From positions 310,001 to 374,000 of the forward strand of contig JAZOCU010000054.1 of the NCBI GenBank assembly GCA_045596625.1: a stretch of 64,000 bases of DNA, given 5' to 3'. The stretch is from Firm-04 sp045596625 (GTDB lineage: Bacteria > Bacillota > Clostridia > Oscillospirales > Ruminococcaceae). This document shows positions 25,357 to 33,449 of the stretch, one piece after another. A model generated the notes under the pieces. That model made no database searches, was not told the DNA's origin, and saw only the letters and a list, made by a program, of their open reading frames with translations. Position 1 is the first letter of the stretch. Each line of letters begins with the position of its first letter. A program made the position numbers and the translations under genes.

Positions 25357-26613
25357 ATGAACGAAATTACAACGCGAATTCTGGACGCACTTGTCCTGCT
25401 ATTCGCCGTTGTTTTGGCAGTGAGTATCATTTACAATCTGCTGAACCGTGACTATGAAACCGAAACTGCCATCTATGCGGAAATCAGTGAGGCTTCATCG
25501 TTTCAGGGCGTTTATGTGCGTGACGAAACCGTCGCAAGCTATTCGGGACAAGGCGCTGTGCGCTATTGCGTCACCGATGGCGCAAAGCTGGGTGTGGGCA
25601 GTGTGATCGCAGAAGTCTATTCCAGTGAGGAACAGATCGATCTGCGCCGCTTGATCGCCGATAAGGAAGCAGAGCTTTCCCTGCTCGAAAAAATCGAGAA
25701 CCCCGGTACCAGCGAGTATGCACAGCCGGCAAATCTTTCTGCTCTGATTCAGGAGCGTTATAAACAGATGCTTCGATTTCGTGAGCAAGGGAACTTCCAG
25801 GCACTTGCCGAGGAAAAAAGTCAATTAACTGTTCTGATGAGTACTTATGGTAAGATAACCGGTACGGAATCGGATTTTTCTTCCCATATCCAGACCCTTC
25901 AGCAGGAGATCGCTTCGCTGGAGGCAAAAAAATCAGAGCCATTTGAGATCATCACCGCTTCGGAAAGCGCTTATTTTGTCAGCTATGTGGACGGCTATGA
26001 GTCGATTCTTACCGTAGATACCATGCGTTCGCTGTCTCCGGAAGATATTGCGGCAGTCAACGATGACGGTGCGCCCGATGCCGAATATAATCCCAATGCG
26101 ATCGGCAAGCTCGTTAACGGCTATGCATGGTATATCGTTGGCGTGTTCGATAACACAAAAATGAGACTTTCCGAAGGAGATCGGGTAAAAATACGGCTCG
26201 AATCTGTTTCTGAAACCATCAGCACAGAAGTCGTTTCTTTGATTTCTGCCGGTAATATCAGTGAAACACAGATCACGCTCCGCTGTGAAAAAATGACCTA
26301 TGATGTCGTGCAGCATCGTACCGAACGCGTCGAACTGCTGCGGGATACCATTGAAGGTGTGAAGATTCCTCGTTCCGCCATCCGTTTTCAGGAGATCACC
26401 GAAACGGTAACCGATGAAAACGGCTCTTCTTATCAGCAAAACACCAAGTATATGGGCGTGTATGTGCTCGTTGGCGAAAATGCAGAGTTCCGCAAGCTGG
26501 ATATCATCTATGAGGGTGAGGATTTCTATCTTTCCGCTCTGGATGCAGGGACGGGCTATGTGGCATTGTATGATGATATTATCGTGGACGGAGTGATGGC
26601 AAATGGCGGCTGA
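25357..26613 (+). CDS. HlyD-like membrane protein in the sepF operon
   Basis: 418 residues. One N-terminal membrane helix (about 9-29) is followed by an extracellular part. That part has a lipoyl/barrel-like segment (about 45-95), a coiled-coil region (about 98-200, rich in Glu/Leu/Lys), and a beta-rich C-terminus. This layout resembles HlyD-type adaptor proteins. No ABC or inner-membrane partner is encoded nearby. Homologues beside yggS and sepF are frequent in Clostridia and may act in division or envelope assembly (inference). It overlaps yggS by 11 bp. Confidence 0.65.
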   Translation: MNEITTRILDALVLLFAVVLAVSIIYNLLNRDYETETAIYAEISEASSFQGVYVRDETVASYSGQGAVRYCVTDGAKLGVGSVIAEVYSSEEQIDLRRLIADKEAELSLLEKIENPGTSEYAQPANLSALIQERYKQMLRFREQGNFQALAEEKSQLTVLMSTYGKITGTESDFSSHIQTLQQEIASLEAKKSEPFEIITASESAYFVSYVDGYESILTVDTMRSLSPEDIAAVNDDGAPDAEYNPNAIGKLVNGYAWYIVGVFDNTKMRLSEGDRVKIRLESVSETISTEVVSLISAGNISETQITLRCEKMTYDVVQHRTERVELLRDTIEGVKIPRSAIRFQEITETVTDENGSSYQQNTKYMGVYVLVGENAEFRKLDIIYEGEDFYLSALDAGTGYVALYDDIIVDGVMANGG

Positions 26614-27322
26614 ATGCCCCGTATCGATCCGACAGGAAATCGTCGGCAGATGCGCCAAGGCACTGCAGGAAATCCGGCAGGCTTGTATCGATGCTGACAG
26701 AGATCCGGCAGAGGTAACACTGATGGCGGTCACCAAAACGGTTCCGCCTGAGCAGGTGAATGTCGCTGTTGCAGCCGGAATCCATGTGCTCGGTGAAAAT
26801 CGTGTGCAGGAATATCTCTCCAAAAAAGATGATTATGACCCCCATGCCGAAGTACAGTTCATCGGACATCTGCAGACCAACAAGGTCAGACAGATCGTCG
26901 GAAGCGTTACGCTGATCCATTCGGTGGACAGCCTTCATCTTGCACAGGAAATCAGTAAGCAAGCAAAAAGCAAACAGCTTGTACAACCCATCCTGCTGGA
27001 GGTTAATATTGCCGGAGAAGCTTCCAAATCCGGCGTTTCTCCCCATGCACTTTCCGATCTGCTGCAAAGCGTTCTGCGGCTTCCGGAACTGCAAGTTTGC
27101 GGATTGATGGTCATTCCGCCTCCCTTTCCCGATCCTCAGACTGCTGACCGCATCTTCGATGAGGTCAATGCACTGTATCGGAAAATGCAGACCATCGCCC
27201 CTATGGATACACTTTCTATGGGAATGTCCGGCGATTATACCGCCGCCATCCGTCATGGATCAACGATGGTACGTCTGGGAAGCGCACTGTTCGGCAAACG
27301 AATTTATCCTCCGAAGCCATAA
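26603..27322 (+). CDS. YggS-family pyridoxal-phosphate homeostasis protein
   Basis: A 239-residue PLP-binding protein of the YggS/PROSC family. TLMAVTKTVPPEQV (about 39-52) contains the PLP lysine, and GENRVQEY, FIGHLQTNKVR and SMGMSGDYTAAIRHGSTMVRLGSALFG are family blocks. These proteins bind PLP without known catalysis and affect amino-acid and vitamin B6 balance. The gene precedes sepF, the common Gram-positive arrangement. Confidence 0.93.
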   Translation: MAAECPVSIRQEIVGRCAKALQEIRQACIDADRDPAEVTLMAVTKTVPPEQVNVAVAAGIHVLGENRVQEYLSKKDDYDPHAEVQFIGHLQTNKVRQIVGSVTLIHSVDSLHLAQEISKQAKSKQLVQPILLEVNIAGEASKSGVSPHALSDLLQSVLRLPELQVCGLMVIPPPFPDPQTADRIFDEVNALYRKMQTIAPMDTLSMGMSGDYTAAIRHGSTMVRLGSALFGKRIYPPKP

Positions 27323-27399
27323 CATTTCAGTCAGTAACACGGCAGTGCCGTGTGATAAATAAGCCCATCCAAACATAAAAAAAGAAAAGGAGAAGACCA

Positions 27400-27972
27400 A
27401 TGAAAAAGTTTCTGAACAATATGGTCGATTTCTTCACTTCGAAGGAAGACGACGGCTACGAGAGTGAGCCCGTTCGTGAGACCAGAGAATCTCGCAGCGA
27501 AACCCGTGCAGAGTCAAAATGGGGCAGCCGTGAGCCGAAGGAATCCCGTGAATCCAGATCCTCTTATGATTCCCGTGAACAGCGTACTGCTACCGAACCT
27601 CGTGAATCCCGCGATGCCGCACCCATCGGTGCCGCCTCCTATGAGGATTCGTCCGAGAAACGCAGCAAGGTCGTAAATATTCAAGCAACCGCACAGCTTC
27701 AGGTCGTTCTGGTAAAGCCCGAGGTGTTTACCGATGCCAAGCAAATTGCGGATCACTTGATCTCCAAAAGAACCGTTGTTCTCAATCTTGAGACCGCTTC
27801 TTCCGAAAATAAGCGCCGCATCATTGATTTTCTGGTGGGTGTGGCTTATGCAAACGGCGGCAGCCTGAAGCCCGTCGCAAACCTCACTTATATCATTACG
27901 CCTTATAACGTTGGCTTTATCGGCGAGGATCTCGTCAATGAGCTGGAATCCAACGGCGTTGCAATGATGTAA
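27400..27972 (+). CDS. sepF: Cell division protein SepF
   Basis: 190 residues. The N-terminus (MKKFLNNMVDFF) is the amphipathic membrane-anchor helix. About 70 residues of Arg/Glu/Ser-rich low-complexity linker with repeated (E)SR(E) units follow. The C-terminal SepF domain (about 95-188) binds FtsZ (VVLNLETASSENKRRIIDFL, GVAYANGGSLKPVANLTYII). The linker is longer than in Bacillus. An AAAAGGAGA site lies before the ATG; divIVA follows 22 bp later. Confidence 0.95.
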   Translation: MKKFLNNMVDFFTSKEDDGYESEPVRETRESRSETRAESKWGSREPKESRESRSSYDSREQRTATEPRESRDAAPIGAASYEDSSEKRSKVVNIQATAQLQVVLVKPEVFTDAKQIADHLISKRTVVLNLETASSENKRRIIDFLVGVAYANGGSLKPVANLTYIITPYNVGFIGEDLVNELESNGVAMM

Positions 27973-27994
27973 GATATCAGCAAAGGAGTTTATC

Positions 27995-28762
27995 ATGATC
28001 ACTGCGAAGGATATCCGTAAAAAGAAGTTTGAAAAAATCAAGTTCGGTTACAGCCCTGAAGAGGTGGATGCTTTTCTCTCGCAGGTAGAGTCTGATTTGC
28101 GCTTGATGGAGCAGGAGCTTGCCGAATCCAACAACAAGGTACAGCTGCTTGCCGATAAGGTGCGTGAATATAAGGCAAGCGAAGAAGATTTGAAAAATGC
28201 ACTGATCGGTGCTCAGAAGCAGGCTCGTGAAGTGCTGGAAAGTGCGAAAGAAAAGGCAGAGCAGATCGAAGAAGAGGCAAAATCCAAGGCATCCTCTATT
28301 CATGCTGCTGCCGTTGAGGAGCAGGAAGAGCAGCTCCGCCTGATCTCCGAGCAGCTTGAGCAGGAAAACCGCACTCTGGTTGCAACGCAGCGTCAGGTCG
28401 CTACCTTCAAAAAGACGCTCTTCGAGCTCTATAAGGAGCATCTGGAGCAAATCTCCAAGCTGCCTGAGACCATCGACAATATCGAGCAGACCGATGAAGA
28501 AATCGATGAGGAGATCGAAGAAGTAGAAGCTGAAATCGTGGAGACCGAGGATGCAGCCGATTTGGATGCGGATGCTGTGGCAGATGGCCTGTTTGCTGCA
28601 GATGATGCAGCTGCTGCAGAGCAAACCCGTGATCCTTTCCGTACCTCTGAATTTTCTCAGAAGGCTGTCCGCGCCGAGCAGGAAGATCGTTTCAGTGATC
28701 TCCAATTCGGCAGCCGTCGGGACGATCGCCGGCGGGATGATCGCCGCAGAAAGCGTTCCTAA
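27995..28762 (+). CDS. DivIVA-domain protein
   Basis: 255 residues. Residues 1-60 are the DivIVA lipid-binding head (ITAKDIRKKKFEKIKFGYSP, EEVDAFLSQV). A long coiled coil follows to about 160, then a very acidic stretch (about 165-215). The tail is Arg/Asp-rich, with RRDDRR repeats. DivIVA proteins bind curved membrane at septa and poles and recruit division or wall-synthesis proteins. The charged tail is not found in Bacillus DivIVA. It ends at a terminator (28781). Confidence 0.9.
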   Translation: MITAKDIRKKKFEKIKFGYSPEEVDAFLSQVESDLRLMEQELAESNNKVQLLADKVREYKASEEDLKNALIGAQKQAREVLESAKEKAEQIEEEAKSKASSIHAAAVEEQEEQLRLISEQLEQENRTLVATQRQVATFKKTLFELYKEHLEQISKLPETIDNIEQTDEEIDEEIEEVEAEIVETEDAADLDADAVADGLFAADDAAAAEQTRDPFRTSEFSQKAVRAEQEDRFSDLQFGSRRDDRRRDDRRRKRS

Positions 28763-28780
28763 TCTAACATGAATCGATTC

Positions 28781-28820
28781 AGTAACCTGTACGGCGCAGT
28801 CGCACAGGTTACTTTTCTTT
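28781..28820 (+). terminator. Rho-independent terminator after divIVA
   Basis: The stem AGTAACCTGT/ACAGGTTACT with a 13-base loop is followed by TTTTCTTT. It may allow partial read-through into lspA. Confidence 0.8.
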
Positions 28821-28843
28821 CCTAAAGAAAGGAGTCCGTTACC

Positions 28844-29482
28844 TTGCTGCTCTTTGGTATCATTTATACAGTAATCTTGTTGCTTATTGGGATCGATCAA
28901 TGGATCAAGCTTTGGGCGATCGCAAATTTGCAGGGACAACCCTCCCGCAGCTTTCTGCCCATCGGTGATTTTGACTGGATGCATCTTACTTATACAGAAA
29001 ACACCGGCGCCGCTTTCAGTATGCTCAGCGGTTCCAGAATATTTCTCATTGCATTTCCGCTGCTGATGATCCTGATCTGTATCATTTTGATGCACCGCTT
29101 CCACAAAGACCATCGCTGGGTGCTGATCGCATTGCCGCTGACCATCGCCGGCGGTATCGGTAATCTGATTGATCGAATCTTCCGCGGCGGAGCAGTGGTG
29201 GACTATCTGGATCTGCAGCTCTTTGATTTTGCTATTTTCAACTTTGCTGACTGCTGTGTCAGTGTAGGTGTTGTCATGGTAATGTTCTGCATTCTTTTCT
29301 TGGAAAAAGAAGAAGCTGCTCCAAAAAAGCTGAAAAAACTGCCCCTTGCAAAACCACTTCCCTATGCAAGACAATGTGCCGAGCTGCCCGATGCAGCACC
29401 GCTTCCAGATGCCGAAATGTTGCCGGAAGCAGAAACGCTCTCCGAAGCTGCATATATTGAAACGGAGGCCGATGATGTCTGA
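28844..29482 (+). CDS. lspA: Lipoprotein signal peptidase LspA with extended C-terminus
   Basis: A 212-residue signal peptidase II that cleaves prolipoproteins, such as those at 3336 and 55680. It starts at TTG with AAAGGAG upstream. Four membrane helices are visible. GGIGNLIDRIFRGGAVVDYL and FNFADCCVSVG hold the two catalytic Asp, and NTGAAFSML is conserved. After the last helix (about 160) there is a tail of roughly 50 residues with imperfect PDA/PEAE repeats, absent from standard LspA. Its stop overlaps rluD by 8 bp. Confidence 0.95.
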   Translation: MLLFGIIYTVILLLIGIDQWIKLWAIANLQGQPSRSFLPIGDFDWMHLTYTENTGAAFSMLSGSRIFLIAFPLLMILICIILMHRFHKDHRWVLIALPLTIAGGIGNLIDRIFRGGAVVDYLDLQLFDFAIFNFADCCVSVGVVMVMFCILFLEKEEAAPKKLKKLPLAKPLPYARQCAELPDAAPLPDAEMLPEAETLSEAAYIETEADDV

Positions 29483-30389
29483 ATCCATACTGCTGACGGT
29501 ACCCGCCGAGGATGCCGATGCTCGTCTGGATGCTTGGATCAGCACACATTATCCCGAATTGACGCGTAATGCTGTTCAGCAGCTGATCGCAAAAGGATTG
29601 ATTCTGCGCAACGGCAGTGCCGCAAAAAAAAATGACCGGCTGCACAAAGAAGATGTGATTTCCATTGAAATTCCGCCGCCGCAGCCCCTTGCCGTAATGC
29701 CGCAGCCAATTCCTCTGGAAATTGTGTTTGAAGACAGTGATCTGCTGGTCGTGAATAAGCCTAAAGGTATGGTTGTGCATCCCGCACCCGGTCATCCCGA
29801 TGGCACATTGGTCAATGCATTGCTGCATCATTGCGCCGGACAGCTCTCAGGGATCAACGGTGTCATCCGACCCGGTATTGTACATCGGATCGATCGGGAT
29901 ACCAGCGGTCTGCTGATCGTCGCCAAAACCGACCGTGCCCATCTGGGACTTGCCGAACAAATTGCTGTACATTCCTTTTCCCGTGTATATGAAGCTGTCA
30001 TCTGCGGCAAACTCAAAGAAGAGCAGGGAACCATTCAAGCGCCCATCGGACGAGATCCCAAGGATCGTCAGAAGATGTGTGTGACCGAGAAGAATTCCCG
30101 TCACGCTGTCACACATTATCAGATCATAACACAATATTCACGCTATGCCCATATCCAATGCCGCTTGGAAACCGGACGCACCCATCAGATCCGTGTGCAT
30201 ATGCGGCATCTGGGACATCCCATTTACGGTGACAGCGTATACGGCAAAGCTGTGGGCGGCTTGCAGGGGCAATGCCTTCATGCCCGCTCCATCGAATTTG
30301 TGCATCCCATTACGGGAAAAATGCTTTCCTTCTCAAGTCCTCTGCCATCCTATTTTGAGGCGGTTTTGCGGCATATTGCCCATAACTGA
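29475..30389 (+). CDS. Ribosomal large-subunit pseudouridine synthase, RluD type
   Basis: A 304-residue RluA/RluD-family pseudouridine synthase. The N-terminus is an S4 RNA-binding domain (ARLDAWISTHYPELTRNAVQ). The catalytic motif HRIDRDTSGLLIVAKT (about 139-154) includes the Asp nucleophile. LETGRTHQIRVHMRHLGHPI is the closing block. The ATG at 29475 has GGAGG 6 bp upstream and overlaps the lspA stop; an ATG at 29472 sits too close to the site. lspA-rluD is a common Gram-positive pair. Confidence 0.95.
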   Translation: MSESILLTVPAEDADARLDAWISTHYPELTRNAVQQLIAKGLILRNGSAAKKNDRLHKEDVISIEIPPPQPLAVMPQPIPLEIVFEDSDLLVVNKPKGMVVHPAPGHPDGTLVNALLHHCAGQLSGINGVIRPGIVHRIDRDTSGLLIVAKTDRAHLGLAEQIAVHSFSRVYEAVICGKLKEEQGTIQAPIGRDPKDRQKMCVTEKNSRHAVTHYQIITQYSRYAHIQCRLETGRTHQIRVHMRHLGHPIYGDSVYGKAVGGLQGQCLHARSIEFVHPITGKMLSFSSPLPSYFEAVLRHIAHN

Positions 30390-30430
30390 GCTGCTCTGCC
30401 TTCCATCTGTACCCGAAAGGATATCTTGCT

Positions 30431-31261
30431 ATGAACACAACGCATCCTACCCTTGCATTGCTTACCGATCTGGATGGTACGCTGCTGCATCCCGATAAAT
30501 CGCTGACATCCGGCAATGCGAAAGCCATCGCTGATTTCCGCGCCAAAGGCGGTCTGTTCAGTATAGCAACCGGTCGGGGACTGCAAGCCACCTTGCCTTA
30601 TCTGGATCAGCTGCAGCCTGATTTTCCTGTGATTCTGTATAACGGCGCCATGGTATATGACTGGCAGCATCAAAGCATCATTGCCTCTTGCACATTGCCG
30701 TCCGAAACCACATTGCTGATCGAGGAAATGCTGTCATTTTCCCCGCAAATTGCGGTTGAGCTGCTGAATCGGGATGGTGTGTATATTGTCAAGGATAATG
30801 AATATGAACAACAGCATATGAAAATCACTCGTATTACACCGCAGTATCGCAATCTGGAGGAAATGGACATTACCCAATGCTATAAAACGCTGTTTGCCGG
30901 TGATCCCCGGGATATTGATCGCCTGTGGGAATTTGTGCAGCAGCCGCAGTTTGCTGCATTGAGCTTTACTCGCTCCCACTCTTGGTTTTTAGAAATGCTG
31001 CCGCCTTCGGTTTCCAAAGGTGCTGCCGTTGAAACCATTCGCAAGGTGTTGCCCACAGGCACACGCCTTGGCACCTCCGGTGATTACAATAACGATCTTA
31101 CCATGCTCGCTGCAGCCGATTGGGCAGCTTGTCCTGCGGATGCGCAGCCGATTGTAAAGGAACAGATCCGACAAATCGGCGGATATGCCTCCCCTTATAC
31201 CTGTGCACAGGATTTTTTTGCCGACTGGACTGCACAATTTGTATCCCGTTATACCAAATAA
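30431..31261 (+). CDS. Cof-type HAD-superfamily phosphatase
   Basis: A 276-residue haloacid dehalogenase-superfamily enzyme of the Cof/IIB class, which dephosphorylates small metabolites. LTDLDGTLLHPDKSLT (about 11-26) is motif I with the Asp nucleophile. FSIATGRG is motif II, a conserved Lys precedes the last block, and TSGDYNNDLTMLAAADW (about 216-232) is motif IV. The substrate cannot be inferred. It follows rluD by 41 bp on the same strand. Confidence 0.9.
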   Translation: MNTTHPTLALLTDLDGTLLHPDKSLTSGNAKAIADFRAKGGLFSIATGRGLQATLPYLDQLQPDFPVILYNGAMVYDWQHQSIIASCTLPSETTLLIEEMLSFSPQIAVELLNRDGVYIVKDNEYEQQHMKITRITPQYRNLEEMDITQCYKTLFAGDPRDIDRLWEFVQQPQFAALSFTRSHSWFLEMLPPSVSKGAAVETIRKVLPTGTRLGTSGDYNNDLTMLAAADWAACPADAQPIVKEQIRQIGGYASPYTCAQDFFADWTAQFVSRYTK

Positions 31262-31270
31262 TCAAACAAT

Positions 31271-31310
31271 CAGCCTTGCACCGAGGAATTCCTTCCTTTG
31301 TGCAAGGCTG
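31271..31310. terminator. Hairpin between convergent genes (weak terminator)
   Basis: An 11-bp stem CAGCCTTGCAC/GTGCAAGGCTG with an 18-base loop between two convergent genes. No long T-run follows on either strand. Confidence 0.55.
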
Positions 31311-31323
31311 ATCTGATATGGTA

Positions 31324-32577
31324 TCAGTTGTCTGACAGGTTCAGGATCTCCTTTTCACCAAAGGTACCGATGGTAAGCAAAGATCCGCGGAATATTTCTC
31401 CCGTCTGAGGATGCTCGAACACATAGTAATAATAGAGGGATTGTTCATTGCAAATGTAGGCAGATCTGTCCTCTGTAAGATAATAAATGCCATAATAAGC
31501 ATCGGCATCGGATGCAGTTTCGATATCCGGATCACCATTTCTCTGAATCACATAGTTCTTAATTGCATTGCACAGTACTTCATCGGTTAAGTCGCTCCGC
31601 GCTTCCATCTCTTGTCGATATGACATAATCGTCTCTATGGTTGCACGTGCGTCGTGCCATGAAAGCGGATGTTTTTCTTCAAGCTGCAGATCCGTTACAT
31701 GATTTACGAAACGAATCTTGTCATCCGATCGCAGTGAAAGAGAAATTGCAAAACAATCCTCTGCCGATTCCGTTTCCGCACCCAATGTATTGCAAAGACG
31801 CAATTGATAGTCGCCCTTTTCCAAATTCCGCAATACAGCAGCCAAATCGGATGCTCCGGATGACACGCCAAGATTGCAATAGATGACCATCGAAGAATGT
31901 GCATTCAGCTTAGGCAACGACCATTTGTTGATCATACAGGCACTTCCGCTCAGCTTCATTTGTGATTCATGGAAAAGCTGATAATATTGCGGCAATGTCA
32001 CTGCATGATCCGTACCGTTGATCAGATACAAACGAATCTGATCGGTTTTCAGATCCCAGAAGCTGCTTGCAATCATAATGTTGCCGCTCAGACAAAGTTC
32101 TTCTGTTATGACTGCGATTTCGTTTTGCAGCTGCAATGCAGTCTTTTCCCATTCGGCATAATCCTGCTTCCACCGATCATAAGACTCGCTGCCTTTCTCA
32201 GGGCATTTGGCTTCATGTTCTCTTTGTCTGCGTTCTGCATCTGCAAGCTGACGCTTCAGGCTTTCCCATACAATAGATGTATCGGAGTCCAGCTCCGAAT
32301 GTTCACTGCGTCCCGGCGAACCGGAAAGCTCCGATTTCACATTTTGATAAAGCCGATAGCCTGTCAAGCCTACCATACAGCATACCACAACAGCGGCAGC
32401 AATGGCTGTCACACGTCTTCTGATCGAAGGCCGAATGACACGTTCTGCACCGCAAACCATGTTTTCCTCATAATTGTCGATACATTGGCTCATTCGATCA
32501 TAGAACATATCATCGGCACCCATTTTGTCTGCCGCATTGATATAATTCTGCATATCATCCGGTCTCGGTGCTGTCAT
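31324..32577 (-). CDS. Membrane protein, putative anti-sigma factor partner of the ECF sigma factor
   Basis: 417 residues. A cytoplasmic N-terminus of about 55 residues precedes one membrane helix (about 55-72, TAIAAAVVVCCMVGLTGY). A coiled-coil-like segment (about 95-160) and a beta-rich extracellular domain follow. Its gene overlaps the sigma-factor gene by 23 bp, the usual arrangement for a sigma/anti-sigma pair. I see no zinc HxxxCxxC motif, so it is not a classical ZAS anti-sigma factor, and its role rests on context. The start at 32577 has AAAGG 12 bp upstream. Confidence 0.6.
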   Translation of the reverse strand: MTAPRPDDMQNYINAADKMGADDMFYDRMSQCIDNYEENMVCGAERVIRPSIRRRVTAIAAAVVVCCMVGLTGYRLYQNVKSELSGSPGRSEHSELDSDTSIVWESLKRQLADAERRQREHEAKCPEKGSESYDRWKQDYAEWEKTALQLQNEIAVITEELCLSGNIMIASSFWDLKTDQIRLYLINGTDHAVTLPQYYQLFHESQMKLSGSACMINKWSLPKLNAHSSMVIYCNLGVSSGASDLAAVLRNLEKGDYQLRLCNTLGAETESAEDCFAISLSLRSDDKIRFVNHVTDLQLEEKHPLSWHDARATIETIMSYRQEMEARSDLTDEVLCNAIKNYVIQRNGDPDIETASDADAYYGIYYLTEDRSAYICNEQSLYYYYVFEHPQTGEIFRGSLLTIGTFGEKEILNLSDN

Positions 32578-33079
32578 AATCGATCTCATCCTTTCTATGT
32601 AAAGTCATTGGAGGATCCAACAGTTTGGCAAGTTTTTGCCGTGCCCGACGGACCCTTGCACTCACAGTATTGACATTCATTTTCAGAATGTCTGCTGTTT
32701 CTGCTAAACTGTATCCTTCCACAAGATGCAAATAAAGCGGAATGCGATATAATTCCGGCAGCTTCATCACAGCACCAAACGCTCGTTCCTCTGCTGCAGT
32801 CAACGGTGTCGATACTGCCAGCTGCTCTATCTCCGATACAGATATCGTGCGGCGATGCCGTGCGCTGCGCAGATAATTCTTAGAGAGATTGATGACAGTG
32901 CGCAGCAGCCATGGTTTAATATGCGAATCCTGCATAGAATCGGGTTGTGCCAAAAGCCGAAAGAAAGCTTCTTGTGTACAATCTTCTGCTTCGGTTCGGT
33001 TTTTTGTTAGATGAAAGGATGCACGCAGAACATTATCCACATAGCTGCGGAAGGCTTCCGCAGCCCGTTCTTTTTGCAT
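32555..33079 (-). CDS. ECF-type RNA polymerase sigma factor
   Basis: A 174-residue sigma-70-family factor. Region 2 (about 10-75) has TEAEDCTQEAFFRLLAQ and the promoter-melting block HIKPWLLRTVINLSKNYLRS. Region 4 (about 105-155) has LPELYRIPLYLHLVEGYS, then LAETADILKMNVNTVSARVRRARQKL as the -35-binding helix-turn-helix. A GGGAGG site precedes the ATG. Target promoters are unknown. The neighbouring dockerin enzyme suggests, without proof, a link to polysaccharide or surface sensing. Confidence 0.93.
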   Translation of the reverse strand: MQKERAAEAFRSYVDNVLRASFHLTKNRTEAEDCTQEAFFRLLAQPDSMQDSHIKPWLLRTVINLSKNYLRSARHRRTISVSEIEQLAVSTPLTAAEERAFGAVMKLPELYRIPLYLHLVEGYSLAETADILKMNVNTVSARVRRARQKLAKLLDPPMTLHRKDEIDYDSTETG

Positions 33080-33203
33080 AGCAATCCCTCCCTTTTCATG
33101 TTTTTGAAGCGCTTCTATATACTATACACTTCAGAACCGCGAAATTGTGCAACAAGTTTCAAAAAAATCCGATCTTGATTCTTCTTTCCTATCGGATAAT
33201 TAT

Positions 33204-33209
33204 AGTATA
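33204..33209 (-). promoter_or_regulatory. Probable -10 of the sigma-factor gene promoter
   Basis: Minus-strand extended -10 TGCTATACT. The -35 (TTTTTA, 17 bp upstream) is poor. The leader to the ATG at 33079 is about 125 bp. Confidence 0.5.
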
Positions 33210-33228
33210 GCACAAATCATCAAAAATA

Positions 33229-33274
33229 AAAAGCTACAATCCCAACTTCCATTCATCGGGATTGCAGCCTTTTT
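33229..33274 (-). terminator. Rho-independent terminator for the dockerin xylanase
   Basis: Minus strand: GGCTGCAATCCC pairs with GGGATTGTAGC, followed by TTTTTATTTTTG. It lies about 175 bp past the xylanase stop. Confidence 0.85.
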
Positions 33275-33337
33275 GTTGTAATTCGATTGTTATCTCAATT
33301 GCCACCGAATTGAACATAGCCCTCTTGCTGAATCATG

Positions 33338-33371
33338 TCCCGGAAAGTCTTAGGGGGGCGACTTTCCGGGA
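33338..33371. repeat. 12-bp inverted repeat downstream of the xylanase gene
   Basis: TCCCGGAAAGTC and its exact complement around the loop TTAGGGGGGC. It lies 79 bp past the xylanase stop with no T-run. It may protect the mRNA 3' end. Confidence 0.6.
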
Positions 33372-33449
33372 ACAGCTTCTATACATATCCTCAGAACGCA
33401 GTGACCTGTATTCCGCAGATCTGTACCAAAATTCATGTGAGCCGATCTA

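Larger units (their letters stand above)
33080..33449. other. Intergenic region between xylanase and sigma-factor genes
   Basis: These 370 bp have no ORF of note. From the xylanase side, they hold a 12-bp inverted repeat (33338-33349/33360-33371), the terminator at 33229, and a candidate promoter for the sigma gene with -10 at 33204. A second, ECF-like sequence (GAAACTT about 33153-33160, minus strand) may provide autoregulation, but this is a guess. Confidence 0.5.

Noticed and set aside
27337..27353. The palindrome ACACGGCA-G-TGCCGTGT between yggS and sepF
   Set aside because: It has no T-tract and is short; a terminator here would break the known yggS-sepF unit.
27977..29545. A 522-codon minus-strand frame across divIVA, lspA and rluD
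   Set aside because: It covers well-supported plus-strand genes, and its Leu/Phe/Ser-rich translation reflects the complement of their codons.
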